Of a stretch of 64,000 bases of DNA, positions 26,201 through 34,136 are shown piece after piece. The notes beneath the pieces were generated by a model. It was not told the origin of the DNA, made no database searches, and saw nothing but the letters and a program-made list of their open reading frames with translations. Position numbers and translations under genes: made by a program. The DNA is from Oscillospiraceae bacterium (GTDB lineage Bacteria > Bacillota > Clostridia > Oscillospirales > Ruminococcaceae). Positions within the stretch are counted from its first letter, which is position 1. Each line of letters begins with the position of its first letter. The DNA lies in contig JAETSI010000003.1 in NCBI GenBank assembly GCA_021769725.1, positions 1 through 64,000 on the forward strand, in the 5' to 3' direction.

Positions 26201-26331
26201 CCGAGCCTGCGGATAAACTCACGCTCAAGCTCTGCTTCGCTCTGGTAGGCTTCGGCAGTGCGCTGTTCTGGGATATATTCGGTAACTACCGTGTTTTCGC
26301 TTGTTGCGGCTACAATGTTGAAATAACTCAC
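23218..26331 (-). CDS. hsdR: Type I restriction endonuclease subunit R
   Basis: 1037 residues, typical HsdR. The N-terminal nuclease domain has 'YDVTVLVNGF' and 'HIELKRRG' (PD-(D/E)xK core). The helicase motor has Walker A 'WHTTGSGKTLTS', 'FDECHRSQFG', 'GFTGTPIF' and 'QAYSRTNRIL'. C-terminal helical domain binds the methylase core. HsdR translocates DNA past the bound complex and cuts unmethylated DNA at a distance. It overlaps hsdS by ATGA and is the last gene of the hsd operon. All motifs look intact. Confidence 0.95.
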   Translation of the reverse strand: MSYFNIVAATSENTVVTEYIPEQRTAEAYQSEAELEREFIRRLGELGYEYLTIHKEDDLITNIRVQLERLNGYTFTDGEWKRFFTEYIANANEGIVEKTRTIQEDSVKNLKRDDGTTKNITLIDKKNIHNNSLQVINQYEVNTGKRQNRYDVTVLVNGFPLVHIELKRRGVPIREAFNQIDRYQRDSFWAGSGLFEYVQIFVISNGTNTKYYSNTTRFNAVKEAGKSRKKTKTSNSFEFTSFWADANNKVIPDLVDFTKTFFAKHTILNILTKYCIFTSEELLLVMRPYQIVATERILNRIEIAHNYKKYGSIAGGGYIWHTTGSGKTLTSFKSARLASKLDYIDKVLFVVDRKDLDYQTMREYDRFEKGAANSNTSTTILKKQLENPDCRIIITTIQKLATFIKKNATHEVYDKRVVIIFDECHRSQFGDMHQAITKKFKKYHLFGFTGTPIFAQNSATGKNPNLRTTAQAFGDRLHQYTIVDAINDKNVLPFRVDYIKTMDKEEDIEDIKVWDIDREKAYMSPKRISLVTKYILDHFDQKTYRKAFERTYNYNVLTNVSEVADAKKREQVQEIKQKQRVSGFNSIFAVSSVQAAKLYYEEFLKQMTASPEKALKIAIIYSYGANEEDPDGILDEENPEDTSVLDSTSRDFLEKAISDYNKQFNTNYDTSSDKFQSYYKDVSLRMKNKEIDLLIVVNMFLTGFDATTLNTLWVDKNLKMHGLIQAYSRTNRILNSIKTFGNIVCFRALQKRTDAAISLFGDKAAGGIVTLQSFGDYYNGYEDSKGKHVDGYVDMIDKLLKDFPLDEPQIVGEERQKEFTALLGAILRMRNLLVSFDEFEGREIISERDFQDYLGRYQDLRDEWNERRKKGKLTDIDDDIVFEIELIKQIEINIDYILMLVTKYHDSHCTDKEVLITIQKAVDSSPELRSKKDLIENFINGINDVDDVMNEWQDYVAEEREKALVQIITEEKLKDTETRTFVDGAFRDGGIKTTGTDIDKILPAVSRFGGGGGNRKAKKETVIEKLKAFFERFWNIG

Positions 26332-27473
26332 ATTCTCACTTCCTCAAAGGACAACAGCTTGTCCCGATAATATTCATATTGTTTACGTCTTGCTTCTATC
26401 TCCGCAGGCAAGCCCTCGGAAATATCGTTGCAGAGTTTGTCAAAGCGGTTGAGGATATTTACTATTCTGGTTTGTTCTTCTATTGGTGGGATGGGGATAA
26501 TAAGTTGATGTAGTTTACTGCCCTTTATACCTTTTACAGTACCACCAGTAGATGATTTATACAATCTATTTTGAAATTCTGTACATAAAAGATAATGCTT
26601 TAAGAAATTAGATAATAATACAGATTTTTCTTTTGGTCTGTATTTAATTACTCTTTGAGCTAAAGCTATTTTATCATTATCAATTTGTGCTACATTTCCT
26701 AAAGGTGCTTCAGTTGTAATCAACACATCTCCTATCTGTGGAATTCCTCTGCGCATTACTTCTTCATAAGCATCAATACTTATATATTCTTTAGAACAGT
26801 TATAATCAATAAAACCTTTTCGAATATTTTTAGCTGTTACTAAAAATATTCCTTCATCTGTTTTCCTAGGAGTTTTTCCACGATAATCGACAATATCACA
26901 AATTTCTCCCAATGTCCTCCACTCACATTCACTTCCAAAATCTAACAGCATATCCCGATAATACTCATACTGCTTTTTGCGAGCCGTGAGTTCTGCCGTG
27001 AGTTCTGCCGTGAGTTCTGTAAAATTGTCCAATATTCGCACGATTTCTTCTTGGATTTCGAGTGGCGGGAGGGGGATTTTAATTTTATTTAACACTTTTT
27101 GTGTAAGGCTTGGAACACCGCCAGCGGTATTATATTGTTCAAGATGTTCTCTTAACAAACAATGATATACATACCGAGGAATAGCTTTTGTTGTATCAAT
27201 ATCAGTATAGAAAATGGTATCAACATTCCAAAACGGTGTGTCTACATAATATAGCTTGTCAATAGACCCTTTACGTGGAATAAGTACGCTTGGCTTGTCA
27301 TAAGCAAAGGTATCAATATAGGTCATAATACCACCAGAACCATAGACAGGGATATCACCATTACCGAAATTCTTATAATCACTACCGTTTTTTATTGTCA
27401 AAAATTCATGTAATTCTTTATATTCCACCCCATTCGGGCAAAGCTCTTTTATTAGTTGTTCAAGTTTGGTCAT
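26328..27473 (-). CDS. hsdS: Type I restriction specificity subunit S
   Basis: 381 residues with two target-recognition domains, each followed by a conserved helix: 'IPLPPLEIQEEIVRILDNF' then 'QYEYYRDMLL', and 'IPIPPIEEQTRIVNILNRF' then 'QYEYYRDKLL'. The helices set the distance between the two half-sites. After the first one comes 'TELTAELTAELTARK', encoded by a 12-bp tandem repeat. The start is the ATG of 'MTKLEQL', ten nt after AAAGGA; an upstream ATG is too close to it. It overlaps the preceding accessory gene. Recognition sequence cannot be predicted. Confidence 0.92.
   Translation of the reverse strand: MTKLEQLIKELCPNGVEYKELHEFLTIKNGSDYKNFGNGDIPVYGSGGIMTYIDTFAYDKPSVLIPRKGSIDKLYYVDTPFWNVDTIFYTDIDTTKAIPRYVYHCLLREHLEQYNTAGGVPSLTQKVLNKIKIPLPPLEIQEEIVRILDNFTELTAELTAELTARKKQYEYYRDMLLDFGSECEWRTLGEICDIVDYRGKTPRKTDEGIFLVTAKNIRKGFIDYNCSKEYISIDAYEEVMRRGIPQIGDVLITTEAPLGNVAQIDNDKIALAQRVIKYRPKEKSVLLSNFLKHYLLCTEFQNRLYKSSTGGTVKGIKGSKLHQLIIPIPPIEEQTRIVNILNRFDKLCNDISEGLPAEIEARRKQYEYYRDKLLSFEEVRM
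26984..27019. repeat. 12-bp tandem repeat (three copies) in the hsdS spacer helix
   Basis: CCGTGAGTTCTG occurs three times head to tail without mismatch; on the coding strand it encodes repeated T-A-E-L. In EcoR124I the number of TAEL units (two or three) is known to change the length of the non-specific spacer in the DNA target. Copy number here could vary by slippage or recombination. Confidence 0.9.
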
Positions 27474-28296
27474 CTTCTTCATTTCCTTTATAAAATGGAA
27501 TAGGTAAGCTAATACCACTAGTTGTATGTGTTGAGCCAATTAAAACACAATGAAATTGGTATTTTCCTTTTACTATTTTTAATATTTCTGGTATATTCTC
27601 AACACATATAATCTCACATCTTTTTTCTTGAAGGTCGCTATTGTTAAAGAATACAACATATTTTATCTTTTCTTTGAATTGGTATATATATTCAAGCATA
27701 ACACTATCGTGTGTTAATCTATATCCATTGTATTCAGGTTTTTTTAGCAAGTCACCATATAATATCCCTGTTTTCACATCGGGGAAAACAGCGTTTAAAA
27801 CTAAAGCAGAATCGTTATATTCAACCATAAATACGCCAATACTTTTATCGCCTGAATACTTATCTAAGCTATCAATATGATTTTCCCAATTCTTTTTAAA
27901 TGAAAGACAAAAATCATCATAACTATGTTTACTATACCATATGTCCGTCATAATAGTTTTTCCCTCATAGCAAGGAGTTACGTTCATTTCGGCTTTTAAT
28001 TCTTCCTCTTTTGCTTCTGCTTCTTTTTGTAGCCTATATTGCTCTATCTTCATCTTTGAGCCTTTTCTATTTGAATGTGATGAAGTCACTTCAAAATGCT
28101 CTACAAATCCACTGTCAAAGATAAAATCGGGGAATTTACTTGGCTCTGGATTTGGTATTGCGGTTTGAAAAATATTCTCTATTAAGCTCCTGTCTTTGAC
28201 AGAACATACATAACAGATATTATTATTTGATAGCACAACACTTTTTAAATAATCAAAGCAATTTTTCTCAATTTTTCCACGTTCCATATTATCCAT
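27460..28296 (-). CDS. Unrecognised accessory protein inside the type I restriction operon
   Basis: About 278 residues, between hsdM and hsdS and overlapping both (8 nt with hsdM, 14 nt with hsdS), so translated as part of the operon. The start is either the ATG overlapping the hsdM stop or one three codons later. No signal peptide or TM. Residues ~55-80 read 'FPDFIFDSG', 'EHFEVTSS' and 'RKGSKMK': a PD...E-x-(T/K) layout reminiscent of PD-(D/E)xK nuclease folds, but the match is weak. A charged coiled-coil-like stretch (about 83-105) follows, then a mixed C-terminal domain. It is more A+T-rich than hsdR and hsdM, suggesting separate acquisition. Function unknown. Confidence 0.75.
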   Translation of the reverse strand: MDNMERGKIEKNCFDYLKSVVLSNNNICYVCSVKDRSLIENIFQTAIPNPEPSKFPDFIFDSGFVEHFEVTSSHSNRKGSKMKIEQYRLQKEAEAKEEELKAEMNVTPCYEGKTIMTDIWYSKHSYDDFCLSFKKNWENHIDSLDKYSGDKSIGVFMVEYNDSALVLNAVFPDVKTGILYGDLLKKPEYNGYRLTHDSVMLEYIYQFKEKIKYVVFFNNSDLQEKRCEIICVENIPEILKIVKGKYQFHCVLIGSTHTTSGISLPIPFYKGNEEDDQT

Positions 28297-29854
28297 CAAT
28301 CTCTGCAATAATCTTATCAATTTCGCTTCTTAGTACATCTTCACGCTTGACAATCTCAGCAATTTCTGCATTCAGCTTTACAATATCAATGACTTTCCTT
28401 GTGTCCTCCTGCTCAACATAAGTCGAAACGGAAAGATTATAGTCATTTTCGGCTATTTTATTGTTAGGTACAAGACGGCTGAAATATTCTATTTTTTCAG
28501 CACGTTCCGTGAACGCAGCCACGATTTTTGCGATATTGTCCTCGGTCAGTTTGTTGTTATTCGTGACCTTAACACATTCCTTTGAAGCGTCTATGAAAAG
28601 TGTGCTGTTTGCGGTCTTGTTCTTTTTCAGCACCATAATGCAAGTAGCGATTGAAGTACCGTAAAACAGGTTATCGGGGAGCTGAATAATGCAGTCCACA
28701 AAATTATTGTCGATCAGATACTTGCGTATTTTCTGTTCAGCACCGCCACGATACATCACGCCGGGGAAACATACGATAGCAGCTGTTCCGTTGTTTGCAA
28801 GCCAAGACAGCGAGTGCATAATGAAAGCGAGATCAGCCTTAGACTTAGGTGCAAGCACTCCGGCAGGGGAGAAACGTGGATCATTGATAAGCAGCGGATT
28901 GGCATCGCCCTCCCACTTTATCGAGTACGGGGGATTTGATACGATGACCTCAAACGGCTCATCGTCCCAATGCTGCGGCTCGGTGAGGGTATCTTCGTGA
29001 GCGATATTGAATTTATCGTAGTCAATATCGTGCAGGAACATATTGATACGGCAGAGGTTGTATGTGGTGATGTTGATTTCCTGCCCGAAAAAGCCTTGAC
29101 GGACTTTATCCTTGCCGAGTATTTTGGCAGCTTTCAGGAGCAGAGAGCCACTTCCACAAGCTGGATCATAAACCTTGTTTACCTCTGTTTTTCCTGCCGT
29201 TGCAAGCCGTGTCAGAAGCTCCGAAACCTCCTGCGGAGTGTAATACTCGCCGCCCGACTTGCCCGCATTTGAAGCGTACATACCCATAAGGTACTCATAG
29301 GCATCGCCGAACGCATCAATGGTGTTCTCCTGATAATCGCCCAACTGCATAGAAGCCACGCCGTTCATCAGCTTCACAAGTCGCTCGTTACGCTTTGCGA
29401 CAGTACCGCCGAGCTTGTTGCTGTTCACATCGAAATCATCAAACAGTCCCCTGAAATCGTCCTCACTCTCACAACCCTGGGCAGAACTTTCAATACTGCG
29501 AAAGATTCCCTCAAGCGTTTCGTTAAGGTTCTCGTCTGTATCAGCCTTTGCAAGCACGTTGCAGAAAAGCTGGCTCGGCAGAATAAAAAAGCCTTTAGTC
29601 TGCACCATATCATCACGGGCAGTCTCAGCATCATCGTCAGAGAGCTTGGCATAGTCGAAATCGGGAGTGCCTGCTTCGATCTCTCCTGCATTGATATAGT
29701 TTGTCAGGTTTTCCGAGATATAGCGGTAAAACAGCATAACAAGGACATAATTCTTGAAGTCCCAACCGTCAACGCTGCCACGCAAATCGTTGGCGATACC
29801 CCATATTGTGCGATGAAGCTCCGCACGTTCCTGTTCTTTTTTATTATCTATCAT
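28289..29854 (-). CDS. hsdM: Type I restriction N6-adenine methyltransferase subunit M
   Basis: 521 residues. N-terminal HsdM helical domain ('[20 protein letters not shown]'), then the SAM-binding motif '[11 protein letters not shown]' and catalytic 'NPPYSIKW', with '[14 protein letters not shown]' between. C-terminal helices end '[16 protein letters not shown]'. Two copies with one HsdS methylate adenine in each half-site. First gene of the operon, with a consensus promoter about 60 bp upstream. Intact. Confidence 0.95.
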   Translation of the reverse strand: MIDNKKEQERAELHRTIWGIANDLRGSVDGWDFKNYVLVMLFYRYISENLTNYINAGEIEAGTPDFDYAKLSDDDAETARDDMVQTKGFFILPSQLFCNVLAKADTDENLNETLEGIFRSIESSAQGCESEDDFRGLFDDFDVNSNKLGGTVAKRNERLVKLMNGVASMQLGDYQENTIDAFGDAYEYLMGMYASNAGKSGGEYYTPQEVSELLTRLATAGKTEVNKVYDPACGSGSLLLKAAKILGKDKVRQGFFGQEINITTYNLCRINMFLHDIDYDKFNIAHEDTLTEPQHWDDEPFEVIVSNPPYSIKWEGDANPLLINDPRFSPAGVLAPKSKADLAFIMHSLSWLANNGTAAIVCFPGVMYRGGAEQKIRKYLIDNNFVDCIIQLPDNLFYGTSIATCIMVLKKNKTANSTLFIDASKECVKVTNNNKLTEDNIAKIVAAFTERAEKIEYFSRLVPNNKIAENDYNLSVSTYVEQEDTRKVIDIVKLNAEIAEIVKREDVLRSEIDKIIAEIDG

Positions 29855-29910
29855 AGGTCAAAACTCACTTTCGTTTAGTATGCTATCAAAAACTTACCAT
29901 ATATCTTATT

Positions 29911-29939
29911 ATTATAGCACAAAACTCATAATTAGTCAA
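29911..29939 (-). promoter_or_regulatory. Promoter of the hsd operon
   Basis: Minus-strand TTGACT (29934-29939), 17-bp spacer and TATAAT (29911-29916), about 60 bp before hsdM. No operator is evident. Confidence 0.75.
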
Positions 29940-30750
29940 TCGGCAAGCAGCATTATTTCCCTGTTTTCACCGAGGAAAAAATCAGTCACAAGGAAGTTGT
30001 AGGCATAGCTGATATAACATCAGCTTTTGAAAACAATAAGAGCCTTACCCTCCGTGACAGGAGTGTAAAGCTCTTTTCATAGCCTGCTTATTTGTCTTGT
30101 ATAGGAGATACTTCTTTATGGAGCATCACCGAAATGCGAGGATGTTGATCAACAGGCTCTCACCTATTCCGAAATCAAGGTTCTCTGCACAGGTGATAAA
30201 CGTATCAAGGAAAAATTAATGCTTGAAAATGAGGTAAAGGAATTGAGAGCGCTGTCAGCAGAACATAAAAATACAGTTTATGAAATGCAGGATAAGGTCA
30301 AGGCTCTTCCTACTGAGGAGAAACTTCTGACTACTATTCTTAATGAAATATATACTGATCGTGAAGCGCTCCATAAGCTGCTAAAGCTCTTGAAACGGCG
30401 GCGCTTCGCATACCACTAAACTGATTAAGAACTTTGCACATAATCTGAACCGCTTAGAATCTGCGCTCTATAACATAGATGGCAGAATCGAGAGAGTCAA
30501 GGAGAATCTCACATAACTTAGGATCGACTATGCTGAAGCCCAAAAGTTCGTAACAGAGCCGTTCCCTCAACAGGCGGAGGACAGGCTGAAAACGCTGACC
30601 GATGAACTGAACAAGGCGGCTATTGAAGTCAAAAAGAACGCTCCGAAGCGTGAAAAGACCTGTTACTTTGAACGTGCGAAGATGAAGCGTGATGCTATGC
30701 GTATCGCTAAAAAGCCGAAGCAAGATAAAAACCTCTGTCAGCAACAATGA
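29939..30750 (+). pseudogene. Relics of an ICE-type SNF2/DEAD helicase protein
   Basis: Several broken frames. From about 30136 'YSEIKVLCTGDKRIKEKLML', 'NEVKELRALSAEHKNTVYEM' and 'DREALHKLLK' match the C-terminal part of the very large helicase/methylase-like proteins of Tn1549-type conjugative transposons. After a frame change at about 30400 it goes on as 'FAHNLNRLESALYNIDGRI', an in-frame stop, then 'FPQQAEDRLKTLTDELNKAA' to 30749. An earlier open stretch (29939-30082, 'KQHYFPVFTEEKISHKEVVG') may be another piece. Thousands of bases of the original gene are missing. It shows that the restriction island sits in mobile-element debris. Confidence 0.65.
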
Positions 30751-30902
30751 TTGAGTCATGTCCTACGTTTTTAAGCATACTTACAAATGTTTAAAATTGT
30801 AGCCTTTTGCATTATCATCAGATGTGTATATCTGGTTGGCTTCGCTGCACATTTTTAGTTTTTTGTCAATACCTTTTTGAGAAAATTTACATTGTATTCA
30901 TA

Positions 30903-30943
30903 AAAATAGTCACAGGTTCTTTTCTGATCCTGTGACTATTTTG
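30903..30943. terminator. Bidirectional terminator
   Basis: AAAATAGTCACAGG pairs with CCTGTGACTATTTT across a short loop, with A and T runs outside. It can end the leftward dockerin transcript and any rightward read-through. The 30750-30900 stretch shows no gene. Confidence 0.8.
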
Positions 30944-30998
30944 CTTTTTCTTAGCTTAATGACATTAGCCTGTCAGGGGAGCTTTCTGTAAAAAGTTA

Positions 30999-31895
30999 CT
31001 AATTATTTAAGAAATAATCGTAAACGCTTAATTTACAGTTGGAAGAAATGGCAGTGTAATAGTTGAGCAGCAGTGTTGCGTCAGAACCGTTAATAATTCC
31101 GTCAGCATCAATATCTGCTGCAATTTCCTGTTCAGGAGTAAATCCGCTTTCTCCGTTTGAAGATAGTTTTGTATATGCGACAAGGATCTGCGTTGCATCA
31201 GAACCGGTAATCATTCCGTCATTGTCAATATCTCCGAGCATACGGTCAGAAACATTTATCTTCATAGGCTTTGCGTAATCGCCAACAGGAAAAAATTCCT
31301 TAAAATTCATTGTATCTCCACCGTATTTGTAAAGAATTTCACACTGTGCTCCGGGTTCGCCAGACATAAATTCAACAGCGTATCTTCCTGCCGGAGTTTC
31401 ATTATTGACGACAGCAGAAAAACCGGCAAGAGGATAATCATCGGAATTTTCTGAAGTCAGTTCAAAAGGTTCGGTATTCATACCCAGGGAATAAGAAATA
31501 AAATGCTCATTTAGTTCAGGATGAGCCGTAACAGCAATAGAACTTGATTTTTTAAATTGTGAATATGGTGAATTTCCACACAAGGTTATCGGATCTTGTA
31601 AGTTATCCAGAGCGATATATTCACTGTCGCACTTCCACTTTACAATAATGTGACCGGCAAATTTCTGATCGTCGTCGATGTAAACCTCAGCATTAAACGA
31701 ATTATTTGCGCCTGTAAATAAGCCGCTGTTCACATAAACAGTACCGTTTTTGAGAACCTGTGCCTCATCGGTTTCGATCGGTTTAAAATAGAGTGACGGC
31801 TGATAGCTGCTGTCGTCCACAGCAGCGTCAGAGAACGGAACAGCAAGCATTGAAGCTGCTAAAACTGTCGAAACAGCAAATGATATTTTTTTCAT
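30999..31895 (-). CDS. Secreted dockerin protein with a cohesin-like domain
   Basis: 298 residues: signal peptide (1-24, 'VSTVLAASMLAVPFSDA'), an immunoglobulin/cohesin-like beta domain (~30-210; 'LKNGTVYVNSGLFTGA', 'PAGRYAVEFMSG') and a C-terminal dockerin with two calcium-loop repeats, 'GDIDNDGMITGSDA' and 'ADIDADGIINGSDA'. A protein with both modules could act as an adaptor in a cellulosome; the cohesin assignment is by pattern only. GAAAGGAG ribosome site; it begins 13 nt after the MTA/SAH nucleosidase gene and is probably co-transcribed with it, an odd pairing. Confidence 0.75.
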   Translation of the reverse strand: MKKISFAVSTVLAASMLAVPFSDAAVDDSSYQPSLYFKPIETDEAQVLKNGTVYVNSGLFTGANNSFNAEVYIDDDQKFAGHIIVKWKCDSEYIALDNLQDPITLCGNSPYSQFKKSSSIAVTAHPELNEHFISYSLGMNTEPFELTSENSDDYPLAGFSAVVNNETPAGRYAVEFMSGEPGAQCEILYKYGGDTMNFKEFFPVGDYAKPMKINVSDRMLGDIDNDGMITGSDATQILVAYTKLSSNGESGFTPEQEIAADIDADGIINGSDATLLLNYYTAISSNCKLSVYDYFLNN

Positions 31896-31908
31896 GATTG
31901 ATCTCCTT

Positions 31909-32586
31909 TCAGATTGATTCGGTCATTTTTAAAACAATTTCTGCAACACGTTTTGCGGCTATTTTTTCAAATTCGTCAAAAGAAATGACCCCGTTATCGT
32001 CTGCGTTGTCAGAAATGCATCTTACGCTTAAATACGGCATATCATTAAGGAAACAGCAGTGACCTACGGCTGCGCTCTCCATATCAACTGCATACGGATC
32101 AAACCGTTTCTGAATATCTGCCTTTACTTCGTTACTTGAAATAAACGCCTCTCCTGATACTATCCTTCCACGAAAACTGTTTATGCCGGATTCCTTACAG
32201 ACCTTTTCTGCAATATCCATAAGTTTTTTGTCAGACTTGAAAATACCGCAGTACGGAGGGTAATCCTGAAGGAAGTGAAGATCAAGATCATGGGGCAGCA
32301 CCTCGGTGGATATAACAATATCACAGACTTTGACAGCAGAATTCATTCCGCCTGCAATACCTGTATTTATTACGCAGTCCGGATGAAAGTTGTCAATAGC
32401 CGCCTGGGTACAAAGTGCAGCATTCACCTTTGCAATTCCGCAACAGGAATTTACAATTGTGTTGTTTTTATATGTATTGATGTAAAAATCAAAGCCGGAA
32501 AAGCGTTTGATTTGTGCATCACCAAGAGTACTTCTTATATCAGCAAGTTCTGAGGGCATTGCTCCGATAATGACTATGGTTTTCAT
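31909..32586 (-). CDS. mtnN: 5'-methylthioadenosine/S-adenosylhomocysteine nucleosidase
   Basis: 225 residues, the usual size. 'IGAMPSELADIRSTL' at the N-terminus has the catalytic Glu region, followed by 'NTGIAGGMN' and 'VDMESAAVGHCCF' with substrate-binding Met-Glu and 'VRCISDNADD' with the catalytic Asp. It hydrolyses MTA and SAH to adenine and thio-sugar in SAM recycling and autoinducer-2 precursor formation. Consensus promoter upstream. Confidence 0.9.
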   Translation of the reverse strand: MKTIVIIGAMPSELADIRSTLGDAQIKRFSGFDFYINTYKNNTIVNSCCGIAKVNAALCTQAAIDNFHPDCVINTGIAGGMNSAVKVCDIVISTEVLPHDLDLHFLQDYPPYCGIFKSDKKLMDIAEKVCKESGINSFRGRIVSGEAFISSNEVKADIQKRFDPYAVDMESAAVGHCCFLNDMPYLSVRCISDNADDNGVISFDEFEKIAAKRVAEIVLKMTESI

Positions 32587-32639
32587 TAATGACAGCTCCT
32601 TTATAAAATACAGACAGTGCAGAACTTGTCTGTATTTTT

Positions 32640-32668
32640 ATTATAGCATAAGCAATATGCAAAGTCAA
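32640..32668 (-). promoter_or_regulatory. Promoter of the nucleosidase-dockerin pair
   Basis: Minus-strand TTGACT (32663-32668), 17-bp spacer and TATAAT (32640-32645), about 55 bp before the start codon. Confidence 0.75.
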
Positions 32669-32722
32669 GAGATTTACTGTATTTAATGAGCGTGAGGAAA
32701 TAGGAACTTATGGATATCCCGA

Positions 32723-33754
32723 TCAAAGATATCTTACAATTTCTGGAAGTTTCTCAGCATAGTGTTCGCCGACCAGCCCGAAATCTTTTTCCTTGTAACA
32801 CCATACAGCTCTGGCAATATTAAATTTTTCCAATGCAGCATGGATATCTGCAAACCACCTGACCGTACTTTCCGGATCTGCCTTGTCGATAACACCGTAT
32901 TCGCCGCAGTACAGCGGAACATTATATTTTTCGCCCACATCCAGAGCCGTCTTGAATTGTCTTTCAAAGAAGCTGCTGTCGATCAGAACGCCTTCGTAAT
33001 CAAATTCATTATCATAGCTGTTGTTGAAAAGAGCGCTTGATTCTCTGCGGTATTCGTCTACTGTTCCGGGGTAAGCAATACTGTAATCAGATGGCATATT
33101 CTCTACCCAATAGCCGGACTGGTGGGTAAAGATCATGGGACTGTAGCAATGGAATGTGAAAACGATATTTTCATCAGCTGGTTTATCCAAAAGTAAAAGT
33201 CCCTCTATGCTGCTGTTAAAGTATCCTCCGATAATTATTCTGACATCATCGGATATTTCACGTATAGCTCTGATAGTTCTTTCAGCAATTCGATTCCAGA
33301 TCTCCGCTGTTTCTTTTGCAGTAATTTCGTTAAGAAGTTCAAATGCTACAAATGCGGAATATTTCGCATATCTTCGTGCAAGTTCCTGCCACAGTCCCAC
33401 AAAGATATCCTGAAGTTCCTCGTTATAAAAGAACTGACAGTATGTCTTGTCGTCAAAAACATATCCGCAGGCTTTGTGCAGATCAAGAACCATTTTCAGA
33501 TCATATTTTTTACACCATTCAATACAGCGGTCGATATGTGCAAATCCGCTTTCGATGAAGCTTCCGTCATCGTTCTGGATAACGTTGTAGTCAATCGGAA
33601 TACGCACATGATCTGCTCCCCATGATGCAATTTTTGCAAAATCATCTTCGGTAATAAAATTGTTGAAGCGTTCTTCTGTGTAATTTCCGGCACCGCACTG
33701 TGAAAGCCATCCTCCCAGATTAACGCCCTTTTTATAGCCTGTAAATTCTCTCAT
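32723..33754 (-). CDS. Glycoside hydrolase family 5-like enzyme, cytoplasmic
   Basis: 343 residues. 'GVNLGGWLSQCGAGN' begins the barrel, 'DHVRIPIDY' is the conserved Arg strand, 'DLHKACGY' precedes the acid/base in 'FELLNE' (Glu 143), 'FHCYSP' follows and 'YCGEYGV' holds the nucleophile (Glu 285). There is no signal peptide and no dockerin, so it should act inside the cell on imported oligosaccharides such as cellodextrins or other beta-glucans. Substrate is inferred from family only. The flanking intergenic regions carry a terminator and a palindromic element. Confidence 0.88.
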   Translation of the reverse strand: MREFTGYKKGVNLGGWLSQCGAGNYTEERFNNFITEDDFAKIASWGADHVRIPIDYNVIQNDDGSFIESGFAHIDRCIEWCKKYDLKMVLDLHKACGYVFDDKTYCQFFYNEELQDIFVGLWQELARRYAKYSAFVAFELLNEITAKETAEIWNRIAERTIRAIREISDDVRIIIGGYFNSSIEGLLLLDKPADENIVFTFHCYSPMIFTHQSGYWVENMPSDYSIAYPGTVDEYRRESSALFNNSYDNEFDYEGVLIDSSFFERQFKTALDVGEKYNVPLYCGEYGVIDKADPESTVRWFADIHAALEKFNIARAVWCYKEKDFGLVGEHYAEKLPEIVRYL

Positions 33755-33929
33755 AATAAATTCCTTTCCCGGAAGTGTCCGTTTTATACTCGCCGCACAA
33801 AGATCATGTCGAAAATTTACATTCTTTGTGCTATGATATATATGTTATAATAAATCTGCTCAAAAGTATATTATAGATTTTACCTTTATATCATATTATT
33901 TGCTCATGAAAATTTCCATATATTATAAA

Positions 33930-33959
33930 GAAGCAGGTTTTGAGTACCTGCTTCTTTTT
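33930..33959 (-). terminator. Terminator beyond the fusion gene
   Basis: GAAGCAGGT and ACCTGCTTC form a 9-bp stem flanked by A/T runs. It lies downstream of the leftward fusion gene, past the palindromic element. The 33755-33930 stretch probably holds the GH5 promoter, but no clean match was found. Confidence 0.6.
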
Positions 33960-34121
33960 GAGCGTGTTCACATAAAAATGGAACGCACATCTTTTCGGCA
34001 AATTTTGATGGCTACTGCGTTGAAAAAGTTCACCATACGACAATATGCTTTCACTTTTTCGTCTTATATCCGTCAAAATTATGCTCGAAAATCCGCACGT
34101 TCATTTTATGTGAATACGCTC
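33960..34121. repeat. 162-bp palindromic repeat element, GAGCGTGTTCACATAAAA type
   Basis: Ends GAGCGTGTTCACATAAAA (33960) and TTTTATGTGAATACGCTC (34121) are inverted copies with one mismatch. The interior has the core CATACGACAATATG (34034-34047) and the TTTTCGGCAAATTTT / AAAATTATGCTCGAAAA arms also found in the 20691 element, although the outer ends differ. Non-coding. Confidence 0.85.
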
Positions 34122-34136
34122 TAATTTCTTATGATG

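Noticed and set aside
25369-26370. A 333-codon open frame on the plus strand, antisense to hsdR
   Set aside because: It lies wholly opposite a well-conserved HsdR, has no ribosome site, and its sequence is the shadow of the other strand's codon bias.
26984-27019. Tandem 12-bp repeats as a CRISPR-like or minisatellite array
   Set aside because: Contiguous units without spacers, in frame within hsdS; they encode the TAEL spacer helix.
33891-34124. Open frames on both strands across the 33960-34121 element
   Set aside because: A by-product of the palindrome, which reads alike on both strands; no start signals.
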